Below, piece by piece: positions 51,072 to 62,765 of a stretch of 64,000 nucleotides of DNA. Position numbers and translations under genes: made by a program. The notes beneath the pieces were generated by a model that saw nothing but the letters and a program-made list of their open reading frames with translations, ran no database searches and had not been told where the DNA came from. The first letter of the stretch is position 1. The number at the start of each line of letters is the position of its first letter. The DNA is from Aricia agestis (lineage: Eukaryota; Arthropoda; Insecta; Lepidoptera; Lycaenidae), in assembly GCF_905147365.1 (NCBI RefSeq), contig NC_056427.1, positions 7,879,001-7,943,000 of the forward strand. The letters are read 5' to 3'.

Positions 51072-51810
51072 GCCTGTTTCAACACTTCCTGATAAGTGAC
51101 TAATTTAATAGAATAGAGAGAAATAGAGCGAGACAGTACTTCAGTCCGGACCAACGTCTACAACTCTACAAGGCGCAGGTTCGGCCTCATATGGAATATT
51201 GTTCTCATCTCTGGGCAGGGGCGCCTAAATACCAACTGCTCCCTCTGGATCGTATCCAACGAAGGGCTGCTCGAATTGTTGACTGCCATAGTGTTTCAAA
51301 CAGCTTGGACCCCCTGGAATTACGCCGAGATGTTGCTTCACTCTGCATCCTTTATCGGTTGTATCATGGGGAGTGCTCTGAGAAATTGTTCGGAATCATA
51401 CCACCTGCAACTTTTCTCTATCGTCCCACGCGAAAAACATACCATCCTCATCACCTTGATGAGTGGCAGTCTTCCACAGTGCGTTTTTCGCGTAACTTTC
51501 TGCCGCGCACTGTAAAACTCTGGAATGAACTGTCACCAGCAGTATTTCCGGACCGATACGACCTGCAAACCTTCAAGAAAAGAGCGTATTCCCTCTTAAA
51601 AGGCCGGCAACGCACCTGCAGCTCTTATGATGTTGCGAGTGTCCATGGGCGACGGTAGTTGCTTACCATCAGGTGACCCGTTTGCTCGTTTGCCCCCTTA
51701 TTTAATAAAAAAAAATAGGCTATCCACCAATTAACTTGACAGATCAAGTATAGAATCTGTCAAAAAGTTGTGAATAGCCTATTCGACACTTTATCAGAAA
51801 GTGGTGGCCC
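51072..51810. mobile_element. PIF/Harbinger-type MITE, copy 3, split by a LINE
   Basis: Left 51072-51103 (ggggcctgtttcaacacttc), right 51713-51810 (taggctatccaccaattaac to agtggtggccc). Confidence 0.7.
51104..51711 (+). pseudogene. Jockey/CR1-type LINE, C-terminal reverse transcriptase
   Basis: Open from about 51116, with no start of its own, through the ATG at 51191 to TAG at 51656-51658, about 180 codons. Segments in order: LQLYKAQVRPHMEYCSHLWA, LDRIQRRAARIV, LYRLYHGECSE, LPRTVKLWNELSPAVFPDRY, LLKGRQRTCSS. These are the thumb-like C-terminal region that follows the RT domain in non-LTR elements; no catalytic YxDD is left. 3' UTR and poly-A follow. The last 130 bp are the same as SL's tail, so this is the likely partner LINE of SL. 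5'-truncated but frame-intact, thus recent. It lies in a Harbinger-type MITE. Confidence 0.9.
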
Positions 51811-51828
51811 TTAAGAGGATACACCAAC

Positions 51829-52154
51829 ATGCCTAGCATACGCCAACGAGATATCTCGTGGATATGTCACTCTCGAGCGTAGTTATATTGTCGATATCGA
51901 TATATATCTCTTTTTCGCTTACATGCATACGTCGAGACTCGAGAGATACATTTCTCGTTCGTATATAGTTCGTTAGTATATAGAAAAAAATAGCACATAT
52001 AAAAAAAAAACAAAATTATCTCTAATTTTGACGACAGACGTACGAGAAAAAATGTATGTCATGTTAGGGTCAATAGAGATGAAGAGATAATCCAGTTAAA
52101 ATCGAGAAAATGTGTAGAGTGAGATATCTCGTTGGCGTATGCTAGCACGGCATG
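51829..52154. mobile_element. TIR element, CTAGCATACGCCAACGAGAT ends
   Basis: Left arm 51833-51857, right arm 52121-52145, 25-bp perfect inverted repeats; outer CATGCC on both sides. Single copy. Superfamily unknown. Confidence 0.75.
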
Positions 52155-52549
52155 GGCGATAGAAATTGAAAATAGGTATTTGAAAATGTATTGCTGTCTC
52201 ACCAATCTCAAGTCTCCCACCGCAGAGCGCGATAGAGACAACACGACAAAAGTTCTAATAAAAGAACAGAAAATCTTCGATTCGTTGTCCGCTGATTCCT
52301 TCTCCAAAACTTAACCGATTTAAGTACTTTTTTCATTAAGAATTAAAGCAAGGCTTGAGCTGTGTTCCTATGTTTTATTTTTTTTTGTATATTTTAGCCA
52401 GTTTTGTTTTCTGGGTGTTTGAACACAGAGGAAAATCTGGCCATTTTTTTTGGGTTTTTGAACGTTCATATCTTTTTTAATAATAAAATTATGAAAAAAA
52501 AGAAAACATAGGGACATGCTAATAGTGTCCATAGATATTCAGGAAAAAA

Positions 52550-53069
52550 ACCGGCCAAGTGCGAGTCGGACTCGCGCACCGAGGGTTCCGACAGCTTAAA
52601 GGTATTATAGACCTGAGTATTTGGTATGAATTTCAATTTAATACCTCTACGCGTTTATGAGGAAATGGGTAGTAAGTTTAAAATTATTAAAAAAATATAT
52701 ATTATGTGATGTAACTAAAAATTTATGGTTTTCGTAATTTTTCCTTTATCTATGCTATAAGACGTTGCTTCGTACCAAATTTCAAGATTCTGAGTTCACG
52801 GGAAGCACCCTGTAGGTTTTGATTCCCTTGCAAGTGTCGAAAATTTGCGGCATAAACGGCTGTATCTTTTGATTGCGTTGGCTTAGAAGTTTGATTTTTT
52901 CACAGCTTCAAGGGACAGTAGACCTGAGTAATTGATATTAATTTCAGCTTCATACCTCCACGCGTTCCTGAGAAAAAGGGTCTTGACAGACGGACGGACG
53001 GACAGACGGACAACAAAGTGATCCTATAAGGGTTCCGTTTTTTCCTTTTGAGGTACGGAACCCTAAAAA
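52550..53069 (-). mobile_element. GGCCGA repeat, variant interior
   Basis: Same ends as the family, but the interior repeats a cttaaaggtattatagacct / aagggacagtagacctgagt motif and lacks the usual middle. Confidence 0.75.
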
Positions 53070-53150
53070 TCATTACTCTACCGGCATTATCCAGGGAGGA
53101 AACAGGGGACAACGTTTGGATGGAAAAACGGCGTTGTGGACTCCTCTTAA

Positions 53151-53694
53151 ACTTTTAAATTACTTACTGCCGCACTCAGAGTGGAACATTAATTACATAA
53201 ATGTAATTTAATTTAAAATTTTGACATAAGCCTCATACATTATTTGTCAAACTCTTCATTAAATTAAAGGTTAATCATAATTAAATCAAAAATGTCCATA
53301 AATACAGCGGTTATTCAATTATTTTAACTTCTTAAAAAGTCTGCTACCCTGGTTAACAAATAATTGTACCGGGTCCCAGGACTTATAAAGACGTTACCCC
53401 ATAAGTCAACAGATTAAGCTTAACATTGTTATACACAATTGAACCAGAAGAAGCACTTTTTGACCCCCACACCCCCTCATTTTCGGGGGTGTATTTCACC
53501 CCCTGAAATCATAAACCGTTGAAACAAGCATACGCACTGAACTGTTGTTTAATTGTATAAAGGGGAGTTTACATTGGACCATGTAAGTTTCTATTTTTTA
53601 AACAATTGGCTCGATTCATATTAAGCGTCCGCTCGTACGACTCAGTGGCATAGTGATTCGTCGCCTTCCAACGGGTGGTTCGATTTTAATGTAG
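53151..53694. other. Old repeat and unassigned sequence
   Basis: 53218-53265 matches 13.4 kb. cgggggtgtatttcaccccc near 53480 resembles the tandem Helitron block at 62.8 kb. Confidence 0.4.
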
Positions 53695-54083
53695 TTTTTT
53701 AGGGTTCCGTACCCAAAGGGTAAAAACGGAACCCTATTACCAAGACTTCGTTGTCTGTCCGTCCGTCTGTATCTCAAGACCCGCTTTAGCTAGACTTCTG
53801 AAATCTTCACAGATTGTGTTGCCGCTATAACAACAAATACTGAAAACAAAATAAAATTAATATTTAGGGGGGCTCCCATACAACGAACGTGATTTTTTTT
53901 TACCTTTTTCGCTCAATATCAATAATGGCAAGAGGTAGGCACTTGAATTTTTCACATATTCTTTTATTATATGTGTACTTTAATATTTTATAATAATATT
54001 AAAATAAAATACAAATTTTAGCCTATTTTTATATAACGGCACGGAACCCTTCGTGTGCGAGTACGACTCGCACTTGGCCGATT
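53695..54083 (+). mobile_element. GGCCGA repeat, copy 6
   Basis: Full length, ends gagtacgactcgcacttggc and cgatttta. Useful as an uninterrupted reference. Confidence 0.85.
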
Positions 54084-54187
54084 TTATTATTATTTATTTC
54101 AAACAAAAAACTGACATGTTAGAGATTGTTCTTAGCAATAATTTTTATCATCATCCCGCTAAGTGCTGTAAAGTTTGGGTTTCTATT
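54084..54187. other. No recognised feature
   Basis: No feature. Confidence 0.3.
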
Positions 54188-54384
54188 CTCTACCCGCCAC
54201 TCTGTTGCGCCAAAATTCGCTTATCATGCAGAAACTGTACATTTTTCCGGGATAAAAAGTATCCTTTGTCCTTTCCCGGGACTCAAAGTATCTCCATACC
54301 AAATTGTAGCAAAATTGGTTCAGCGGTTTGGGCGTGAAGAGGTAACGGACAGACACACTTTCGCCTTTATCATTTTAGTATGGA
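54188..54384 (-). mobile_element. Helitron-like repeat, complete
   Basis: cgccactctgttgcgccaaa to ggtttgggcgtgaagaggta and atcattttagtatgga. Confidence 0.8.
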
Positions 54385-54459
54385 TCTACGTAAATCTTCA
54401 TTTTTTTTTAGTTTAGACTCCAGTGTGAAATCTCCTTACATCGTCCCCCAAAAGATTGC

Positions 54460-54560
54460 GTGTTAGGCGATCAAATGCGATTGTCTCGACCGGGAAGCGA
54501 ACCCCCGACCCCAGATATTGTGTCGACGCGTGAGGGCGACGATGTGTGGCTCCTGTTGAC
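54460..54560 (-). other. Possible tRNA-derived remnant
   Basis: The minus strand has gggggttcgcttcccgg, close to a B box. No convincing A box. Confidence 0.3.
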
Positions 54561-54579
54561 TTATGTTTTCCTGGTATGT

Positions 54580-54960
54580 CTCAAGGTTTTCATACAAAAA
54601 TGTACGATTCTTGCATGGTTTTTCGAGTGAAAAATAACGTTGCTAGTACTTATGTTGAAATGAAAAATTTCCGGTATACATTTTCCGTTCTGTTCCGGTA
54701 ATCAAAATATTTTTATTTCAAAATTTCATCAAAATCAGATCAACGGTACAAGTAACAAAAAGGCATAGACAGAATATGCGAACAGACTGACTGTCAAACT
54801 TTCGTCAAAAAACGTAGATGTCTGCGTGTCAGACTATGTGGTTTGTCTGATAGTTCTTCAGGTCTCAACTGTTAAACCGATTTTGATGAAATTGTTATTG
54901 GAGTAGTAACTCCAATAACAATTTCATTTCATAAGTCCCAGGAATTAACAATATTTTAAT
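54580..54960. mobile_element. Opposed Helitron-like repeats and a 19-bp hairpin
   Basis: Minus piece to 54830, plus piece from 54840. atgaaattgttattggagt (54886-54904) is mirrored at 54909-54927. Confidence 0.55.
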
Positions 54961-55208
54961 CGAGGGGTTAAAAAACGGGAGAAAATTCTCTCTATGCCAC
55001 GACCGGACAACCAACATTGTCCCTTCTAAGAATAAGTAGCTTATCAGATTAGGACCAGGGTTGCAGGGACGGAAGGAGTAATCTAAGATGTCAAAAGAGC
55101 TGGCACACCCTGATGGGATGTGATAAGAACGCAGGGATTTTTAGGGCAAAAGATGCAGATTTGCTTTGCTTAAAAGAAGCTCATGATTCTTTTTTTTTCT
55201 TCCAATCA
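54961..55208. other. No recognised feature
   Basis: No feature. Confidence 0.35.
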
Positions 55209-55670
55209 TTTTAGGGTTCCGTACCCAAAGGGTAAAAACGGGACCCTATTACTAAGACTTCGATGTCTGTCCGTCTGTTTGTCTGTCTGTATCCAGGCTG
55301 TATCTCAAAAACCGCTACAGCTAGACTTCTGAAATTTTCGCAGATTGTGTATTTCTGGTGCCGCTATAACAACAAATATTAAAAACATAATAAACTTAAT
55401 ATTTAACACGGGCTCCTCCTCCTCCTCCTTACAACAAACGTGATTTTTTTGGCCTTTTTGGCTCGTAATCATATAATGGCAACAGACACTTGAAATTTTT
55501 AACACTATCCTAAATTTTATCTGTAGTCTAATATTTAATAATAAAATTAAAATAAAATAAACAATTAAGGGGGGCTCCGGGCTCCCATACCAAAAACACT
55601 ATTTTTGCCCTACCTTCGCTCTGCACGGAACCCTTCGTGCGCGAGTCCGACTCGCACTTAGCCAATTTTT
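55209..55670 (+). mobile_element. GGCCGA repeat, copy 7
   Basis: Full length, with a (TCC)n run at 55413-55429. Confidence 0.85.
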
Positions 55671-55699
55671 CCTTATTCTTTGATCGTTTTATGAAAAAT

Positions 55700-55885
55700 A
55701 TGCTAATGTGAAATTGTGTATCTCTGTCTGTCTGTTACGTCCTCACGCCCAAACCGCTGCATTGATTTTGCTGAAATTTGGTATGGGTACACACTACACA
55801 TGTAATAGGATAGTTTAAAAAAAAACCTCGGAAGAATGTACGGTTCCCCGCGATTTTGGCGTTACAGGTTGCGGGCTTCATCTAG
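55700..55885 (+). mobile_element. Helitron-like repeat
   Basis: tgtgtatctctgtctgtctg to gcgggcttcatCTAG. Confidence 0.75.
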
Positions 55886-56497
55886 TAATCCTATAAAGTT
55901 GATTTAGGCGGTGTACTCACCTAAATAAGGGATAATACCTTAATACCGGTGTAATTCTATGTGATAACAACTTTGCCCTACAGGGCTGAGGCCCTACCTC
56001 TTAAGATTAGGCTCTGCGCAATTGTTGTTGTAGGTTGGGATTTGGGAGATTACAATAGTAGCCTCTAAGGACCGCTAGAACAAAAAGAGATACGAAAAAT
56101 TTAAAACAAAACTTCATCAATATGTCAGAGGTATGAATTGCCTCGTGCATAGGCTGTATATAAAATTAGACGTCTCAATTAAATAATAATTAGTCTTACG
56201 GCGATATATATTAATTAGTGGCATTATATTGCTTATTTATTTTAAGTTCATACATTTTAAGTACATTTCTCCGGAATAAAAATTAGCCTGGTACCTTACC
56301 CGTTATATGTTCAATGTTTCTACTAAATTTTACCAAAATTGGTCAACTAGTTTCGGAGCCATCAGAATACAAACAAAGAAATAAATTAAATATATTTTAT
56401 AAGACGTGATAGAACGTAGAAGGTAGTATAATTTTTACCAAATAATATTACTAGTCTAAATAACATTATGGTGAAATACTTATTTTAAAAAATTAAA
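55886..56497. other. No recognised feature
   Basis: ccggaataaaaattagcctg near 56271 may be an old Helitron remnant. Confidence 0.35.
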
Positions 56498-57504
56498 ACC
56501 GACTTCCAAGGTAAAAACAATAATAATATGAACTAAAAAGTATTAAATAACTCTTACTCTATAATAGTGCCTTTTTCAGAATTCGTCTAAATCTCAACTA
56601 TTTCTGTACATACTACAGTCTTCATTATTTGAAGTCGGTACCAGCTAATTTTATCGTGAGTTCAGTCAATGTCAGAATATCTGAAGCTTTTGGGACTGGT
56701 TTTAATTTTTTGTTAAAAATAAGAATTTCACTCTTTTTAGTTATATTGCAGTTATCTAAGCGATGCTACAATTTAAAAACTTTTATCTTTAAAGGTTCAG
56801 GAGTTCTGTTCAGTGCCTTTGGACCAAGAGACACCTTTGTATGAACTGTCTCTTATTCGTAACATATGTTTAAGTTACTAGAATTTCCCTCGATTGCTCA
56901 TAGATCCCATCATCAGCTCACCACTTTCGTAATTATTATACAAAATCAAGATTATATCCTATACAACAACACAAGAATTTTGAAAATCGGTCCACAAACA
57001 GCGAAATAATCACCAAAAACATCTGCTTCGATGCAAAATATCACGAAAAGCATCAATAATTGGGTCATAATGTGATGAGTGATGACCCATGGCATAATTA
57101 TGATTTTGATGATGATGATCAAAGAAATTGATGTGTTGGCTTATGCTTTCAGTTCTTTAAACAACGCCGAAATCCCCGAACCCGTATCTATAAGGATTCA
57201 AAAGTTCTGTTGGGTACCTTTGGATCCAGGGTATAACCTCATGCGAAATCTTACTTTTAGGTAGCATTTACCTCGAATGCTTCAGAAAAAATTGAAATCA
57301 CTATATGTTTCCATACAAATTTCAAGGAGTCCCCTCGATTCCTCCAGGATCCCATCATCAGATCACCACTTTTGTGAACATGATACCAAATTTGAGTTAA
57401 ACCCTATACAACACAAAAAGAATTTTGAAAATCGGATCACAAACGGCTGGGTTATCGTTGAACATACCGCCGAACGTATAACCTCCTCCTTTTTGGAAGT
57501 CGGT
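56498..57504 (-). mobile_element. ACCGACTTCC repeat, two successive copies
   Basis: aaaatcggtccacaaacagc (56980) and aaaatcggatcacaaacggc (57428), each preceded by tcccatcatcag. The second ends cctcctttttggaagtcggt. Confidence 0.6.
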
Positions 57505-57519
57505 AAAAATTGTGCATCT

Positions 57520-57723
57520 GTCGCAGCCTCGCCATCTGGTTGAATCGCCTATTTGATTAAATGGCTAGCGAATTCATTTAAAGAAACCATATTTTAATTA
57601 TCACCATTTAATTTACTGTCAACGACTTTAGTCTTAAAGTCGTTGACAGTAAATTAAATGGTTTCACTCAATGAATTCGCTAGTCATTCAATGAAATATC
57701 GGGTTCAACTAGATGACTGTGAC
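57520..57723. mobile_element. GTCGCAG-ended MITE with 27-bp perfect hairpin core
   Basis: Starts gtcgcagcctcgccatctgg and ends catgactgtgac-type sequence; aatgaattcgctagtcattc near the right end. The core arms 57604-57630 and 57635-57661 are perfect with a 4-nt loop. Confidence 0.75.
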
Positions 57724-58464
57724 ATATTATCTACATTTTTTCCGACCCATCCGTGCCGATGCACTTCTGTCGATATCGAAGCCATACAAAGTGATTTTTC
57801 TCTGGAACCTTTTTGGAGTATTTCAAATCTTGATGGATGAAATAAATTATTAAGTTACTGAATACAAAAATAGTTGAAAGTATGCCATATTCTACCCACG
57901 TCGGGAATCAAGCGAATATAACCCTTACACAACAGTAATAAAGTTGAAAATCCCACGATGTAACCCCCATATAAATTGCTTGAAAAATTTATTCGCACAC
58001 GTCCTTATTTCGAAAGCAATAAAGTCTAAAATGGAATGTCTTTATTGGTAGTATTGGCGTATGCGAATTTATACTTTGTAGATACAAGAAAGAGTTGATT
58101 TTCCAATGGCATTCAAATCACGATGGTTTGATAGTATTGATACTGATTTGTGAATATGGACTTTATAACGATAAGATAGGGTTGGTTTTACAATGGTTGA
58201 TATTGTTACAATGTTATCAGGGGATGTGACCTTTATTTTTAACGCGATAAAGTCGAATATCGCTTGTATCGCTCCAGGGTTGCCAGTATTCTAGGTCGCC
58301 TCTCTAGGTACAAATAATTCGATGTATTTTCTTTATTTTCGCGATTTTATTGCAATGATCCTATAGTTTTTAAATAATGTTTAAAATTAAAGTTACTAGG
58401 TTACATTTCAAGTGTATTTTAGTTAAAAAATCCTTTGGGGACCGTACCGTTTTCCACGATTCTA
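57724..58464. other. Low-repeat stretch
   Basis: No repeat family or gene seen. Confidence 0.4.
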
Positions 58465-58600
58465 GAATCCTTACTAATATTTTAAATGCGAAAGTGTGTA
58501 TGTCTGTCACCTCTTCACGCCATAACTACTAAACCGTTTTTACTGAAATTTGATTTGAAGACACTTTTAGCCTGGAAAAATGAGCAATTATATGAACGCG
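58465..58600 (+). mobile_element. Helitron-like repeat, 5' part
   Basis: tccttactaatattttaaat, then gcgaaagtgtgtatgtctgt. Confidence 0.65.
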
Positions 58601-58624
58601 AGCGAAAATCTTTAGATCCCTTTC

Positions 58625-58880
58625 AACGGAAAATGCGGAAACGTAGGTGAATGAAATTTTGCACAGTTATTTAATATATAATAAAACAAAATAAGTCGGG
58701 TTTTCCTTCCTGACGCTATAACTCCAGAACGCACGAACCGATTTCCACGGTTTTGCATTCGTCGGAAAGGTCTCGGGCTCCGTGAGGTCTATAGAAAAAA
58801 AAATTCAGAAAAAACTTCAAGAGAAAAGCAGGAAAACAGGGAAAATCATTTTATGGCAAAACAACGTTTGCAGGGATAGT
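58625..58880 (+). mobile_element. Helitron-like, GGCAAA hairpin end
   Basis: Ends tatggcaaaacaacgtttgc, agggatagtag; the CTAG is changed to GTAG. Confidence 0.55.
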
Positions 58881-59176
58881 AGTTTATATGGTGAAGGAGT
58901 GCATCGAGCTAATATTATTTTGAAATTAGACTTTTATAATACATTTTTTTAACAAATCAAACATTACACACACTAGAATGTGCACACTACCATCTTTTTG
59001 AATGACAAGCCTATACATACGAATTATACTCTTTTGTTTATGGTTGAAGTCTGTTGCCAAATTAAAAATGTATTGTTGCTTTTTTATTAAATCTGAAATA
59101 GTCAATACTTTAAACGGGGAGCCAAAAGAAGATAATTTTAAGGTCGAATTTGGACCAATGGACGATCTCTAGTTTA
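58881..59176 (+). mobile_element. Helitron, GGTCGAA hairpin type, copy 3
   Basis: tggtgaaggagtgcatcgag to ggtcgaatttggacc and gacgatctCTAG then T. Confidence 0.7.
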
Positions 59177-59250
59177 AATAATTCGTTACATACATTATTG
59201 TGATCTAGCGATGTAACCGTCAAACGTACGTGGTAAACGTACGCGTTTAT

Positions 59251-59560
59251 ACGTGGGAGAGCCATGCTTCGGCACGAATGGGCCGGCTCCATCGGAGTAA
59301 TACGACGTTCTCACAGAAAACCGGCGTGAAACAGCGCTAGCGCTGTGTTTCGCCGAGTGAGTGAGTTTACCGAAGGTCCAATTCCCTACCCTTCCCTATT
59401 CCCTTCCTTACCTCCCCTACCCTGTAATCCTATTCCCTCTTAAAAGGCCGGCAACGCACCTGTAGCTCTTCTGATGCTGCGAGTGTCCATGAGCAACGGA
59501 AGTTGCTTTCCATCAGGTGACCCGTTTGCTCGTTTGCCCCCTTATTTCATAAAAAAAAAC
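59251..59560 (+). mobile_element. SL element, copy 8
   Basis: acgtgggagagccatgcttc to cttatttcat and poly-A. Confidence 0.9.
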
Positions 59561-59783
59561 GCGCGTTTGGGCGGTCGCCCATAAATCCAACCTAAGAAAA
59601 TATCTAAGGAACCTCCCCTTTCCCGATTAAGAGATTATTTTAAGTGTCCAGGGGTGAAAAATACCCCGGGATGGGGTCAGCTTTTTTGGGGGAGCGAGGG
59701 CGAAAAGATATTACTGAGATCGTAAAAATGTTAAAACGATCTATATTTATCATTATCGGTTATTGTTCAGTGGGTTCGGTATA
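59561..59783. other. No recognised feature
   Basis: No feature. Confidence 0.3.
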
Positions 59784-60050
59784 CAGAATGTAACAAAACT
59801 AAGTGATAACTGACAATAATACATTAGGGTGTGTATGTGTCATCTGTATAGAGTTAACTGTAAAAGTAGCAGGGATCGAAGAGCAACTTTTTTTAACTTT
59901 TGTATGGGAAACTTTATAAGGCTTGGGCGTTTGTCACAAAATATGTTCTCTATCAGCGCTGCTACTTTCACAGTGAATACCATAATATAAAGGGCGACAC
60001 ATACACTCCTTAAAGTAATATATTGTATTACTTACTTTTGTTACACCCTT
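59784..60050. mobile_element. CAGGGTG foldback MITE, old copy 6
   Basis: Both arms diverged; cagaatgtaacaaaactaag and ttacttttgttacaccctt. Confidence 0.75.
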
Positions 60051-60423
60051 TATTATATAATATATTCATTATTATTAAGTAAATAAAAAATATTCTTCAT
60101 ATTGAAATTATAACTTTAATTATATTTTTAAGCGCATAAGTAGAAATAATTGTGGGCTTATAATAATATCTTGTTTATTTTGTTAATATTTTTTAAATTA
60201 AGGTAAAGGTTTATTTTGTGTAAGCGAAAATGTACTTTGTGTTGTTATAATAAGGATCAAATTTAAATAAATTTTGTGTTTCCAACGATATAATATATCA
60301 TCTAGATAAAAATGATTGTGTTTACATTGTTTTTAATTTCATTCAATCGTTTTTCTGTGATATTTGTCCGGAAATTACTTTTATTATGAAAACAGTGTTT
60401 AGTATGAAATACCTATTTTTATA
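60051..60423. other. AT-rich, no recognised feature
   Basis: No feature. Confidence 0.4.
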
Positions 60424-60665
60424 TAGGGTGTAAAAGAATTAAGTGATAATACTTTAGGGTGTGTACGTGTTCCTTGTAGAGAGGTCACTGTGAAAGTAGC
60501 AGCGCTGAAAGACCAACATTTTTTCACTTTTGTATGGGGAAACTCGTGACGCTCGGGCCCTTGCCCATACAAAAGTGAAAAAAAAATCGTCTTCCAGAGC
60601 TGCTACTTTCACAGTGAACTCTCTACAAGGAACACACGCCCTTAATCACTTATTTTTGTTATAAA
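60424..60665. mobile_element. CAGGGTG foldback MITE, copy 7
   Basis: Both arms present; the right terminus is eroded. Confidence 0.8.
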
Positions 60666-60854
60666 AGCCTAACATTATAATTTATAACACTAGGGTATCA
60701 TAGCTCGGCAGGAGTTCTCTCGAATTTAATTACTAAACTAACGCCTCTGACGTCACTCATTATAATACCCTTTGTAATACTTAGATATTACCTAGGTTTG
60801 TTCTAAAATTACAAAGTCTATCTATTCTCTATATATATATATAAGTCTATTTAT
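60666..60854. other. Unassigned with a short (TA)n
   Basis: TA run at 60831-60842. Confidence 0.4.
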
Positions 60855-61218
60855 ACGTGGGAGAGCCATGCTTCGGCACGAATGGGCCTGCTCGACCGGA
60901 GAAATACCACGTTCTCACAGAAAACCGGCGTGAAACAGCGCTTACGCTGTGTTTCGCCGAGTGAGTGAGTTTACCGGAGGTCCAATTACTTACCCTATTC
61001 CCTTCCCTACCCTCCCCTATTCCATTCCCTACCCTCCCCTATTCCCTTCCCTTCCCATCTCTACCCTCCCCTATTACCCTATTCCCTCTTAAAAGGCCGG
61101 CAACGCACCTGCAGCTCTTCTGATGCTGCGAGTGTCCATGGGCGACGGAAGTTGCTTTCCATCAGGTGACCCGTTTGCTCGCTTGCCCCCTTATTTCATA
61201 AAAAAAAAAAAAAAAAAA
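60855..61218 (+). mobile_element. SL element, copy 9, expanded minisatellite
   Basis: Three ccctcccctattcc units (60990-61085) and the longest poly-A. Confidence 0.9.
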
Positions 61219-61422
61219 CTCAAAGTGTGCTACGCGGAGTCCTAGGGCTCCGCAAAGACTTCGTAGGGCTCCGCGACCGATACATAAATTGTTTATACAA
61301 ATGACATCAGATAGCACCGTGGAGACAATTCATTCAAAGACAAAACAATTTTTTGGGGATCCGTCATAAATTTCATTTCTTAAAAGGGTTTCGTCACAAA
61401 AAAAAGTTTGAGAACCGCTGGC
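61219..61422. mobile_element. hAT-type MITE, CAGCGGTTCTCAAA family, truncated
   Basis: Starts ctcaaagtgtgctacgcgga directly after the SL poly-A; ends agtttgagaaccgctg. Confidence 0.7.
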
Positions 61423-61429
61423 CTTAGCT

Positions 61430-61600
61430 CCGTTTTGACGAAATATTATGGTTATCTCGCGGGAACCGTACATTTTCTGCGTTAAAAACTTTCCCCTGTT
61501 TCTGCCTCTTAAATTATCTCCATACCAATTTTCATCTAAATCGGTTCAATCGTTTAAGCGTAGAGGTAACAGACGGACATACAAACATTTTGTAATAGTA
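61430..61600 (-). mobile_element. Helitron-like repeat
   Basis: tcgcgggaaccgtacatttt, then tcggttcaatcgtttaagcg. Confidence 0.65.
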
Positions 61601-61660
61601 TCATTCATAGCCAAGTTCCCCTCCAGTTTCGCTGAACGATCTTAAAGTTTTGCACAAGTT

Positions 61661-61837
61661 ATCTGATTGAATATATGATGCTTTTTTATTGACTGACTAG
61701 CAAATTCATTGAATTAAATCATTCAATTTAATGAATAAAGGCCAACTCGTCAAGTCGTTGACTGTACTTAAAATATCTCATTCAATGAATTCGCTAGTCA
61801 TTCAATCAAATAGCAGATTCAACGAAATGACTGCGAT
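61661..61837. mobile_element. GTCGCAG-ended MITE, copy 3
   Basis: gactgactagcaaattcatt and aatgaattcgctagtcattc arms; right end aaatgactgcgat. Confidence 0.65.
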
Positions 61838-62246
61838 ATAAATGTTTTTATTGTTGGACCGATTTCATTACCGCTTTGATATTTATGGGACGATTAAATT
61901 TTTGTTTAATTTTCGCGTTACACCCTTTTCGCCCTTAGAGGCCTGTGGTTTGTAAAGGGCCGATTTTAAATGGATACGCATAATTTTGTTTGTTTTACAT
62001 GTATCGCTTTTATTTTGGGTGTTTTAATGTTTTTTTCTTTACCTATTAACGAAAAAGGGTGATGATTTTGGTATTGATACTAATATTATTATAAATGTGA
62101 AAGTATGTCTGTTTCTCTGTAGCTATCTCTTAAGCCGAAAACATGTCAAAATGTGCGTTTTTCACAGTATAAGTAAATTTAAATTGCGCCTCTGAAAGAA
62201 ACAAAAAGTTGTAGGTCAATGGCCGAATTTCACTTTATCTTCAGAC
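61838..62246. other. Mostly unassigned
   Basis: tactaatattattataaatg at 62081 is a Helitron 5' remnant. Confidence 0.4.
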
Positions 62247-62366
62247 CAGCGGGGCTAAAATGGACACATTTAGCAATCAATTCAGCAAATGAATTGTCAA
62301 AACTGTCAAACTGACAAATGTCAAATTAGCACGAATTAGAGGGGGGGGGGAGAAGTCATGTGGCGG

Positions 62367-62755
62367 ACAACACGACAAAAGTTCTAATAAAAGAACAGAA
62401 AATCTTCAATTCGTTGTCCGCTGATTCCTTCTCCAAAATTTAAACGATTTAACTACTTTTTTCATTCAGAATTATAGCAAAGCTTGAACTGTGTTCCTAT
62501 GTTTTATTTTTTGTATATATTCTAGCCAGTTTTGTTTTCTGGGTGTTTGAACACAGAGGAAAATCTGGCCATATTTTTTGGATTTTTGAACGTTCTTATC
62601 TTTTTTAATAATAAAATTATGAAAAAAAAGAAAACATAGGGACATGCTAATAGTGGCCATAGATATTCAGGAAAAAAATCATAACTCTACCGGCATTATC
62701 CAGGGAGGAAACAGGGGACAGCGTTTGTATGGAAAAACGGCGTTGTGGACTCCTC
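62367..62755. mobile_element. TTAA-target MITE, copy 5 (one end lost)
   Basis: Right end gttgtggactcctc then TTAA (62756-62759). Begins within the element at gacaacacgacaaaagttct. Confidence 0.75.
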
Positions 62756-62765
62756 TTAAATACCT

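Larger units (their letters stand above)
51815..53146. mobile_element. TTAA-target MITE, copy 4, carrying two insertions
   Basis: TTAA at 51811-51814 and 53147-53150. Inside: a 326-bp TIR element (51829-52154) and a GGCCGA repeat (52550-53069). Confidence 0.8.
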
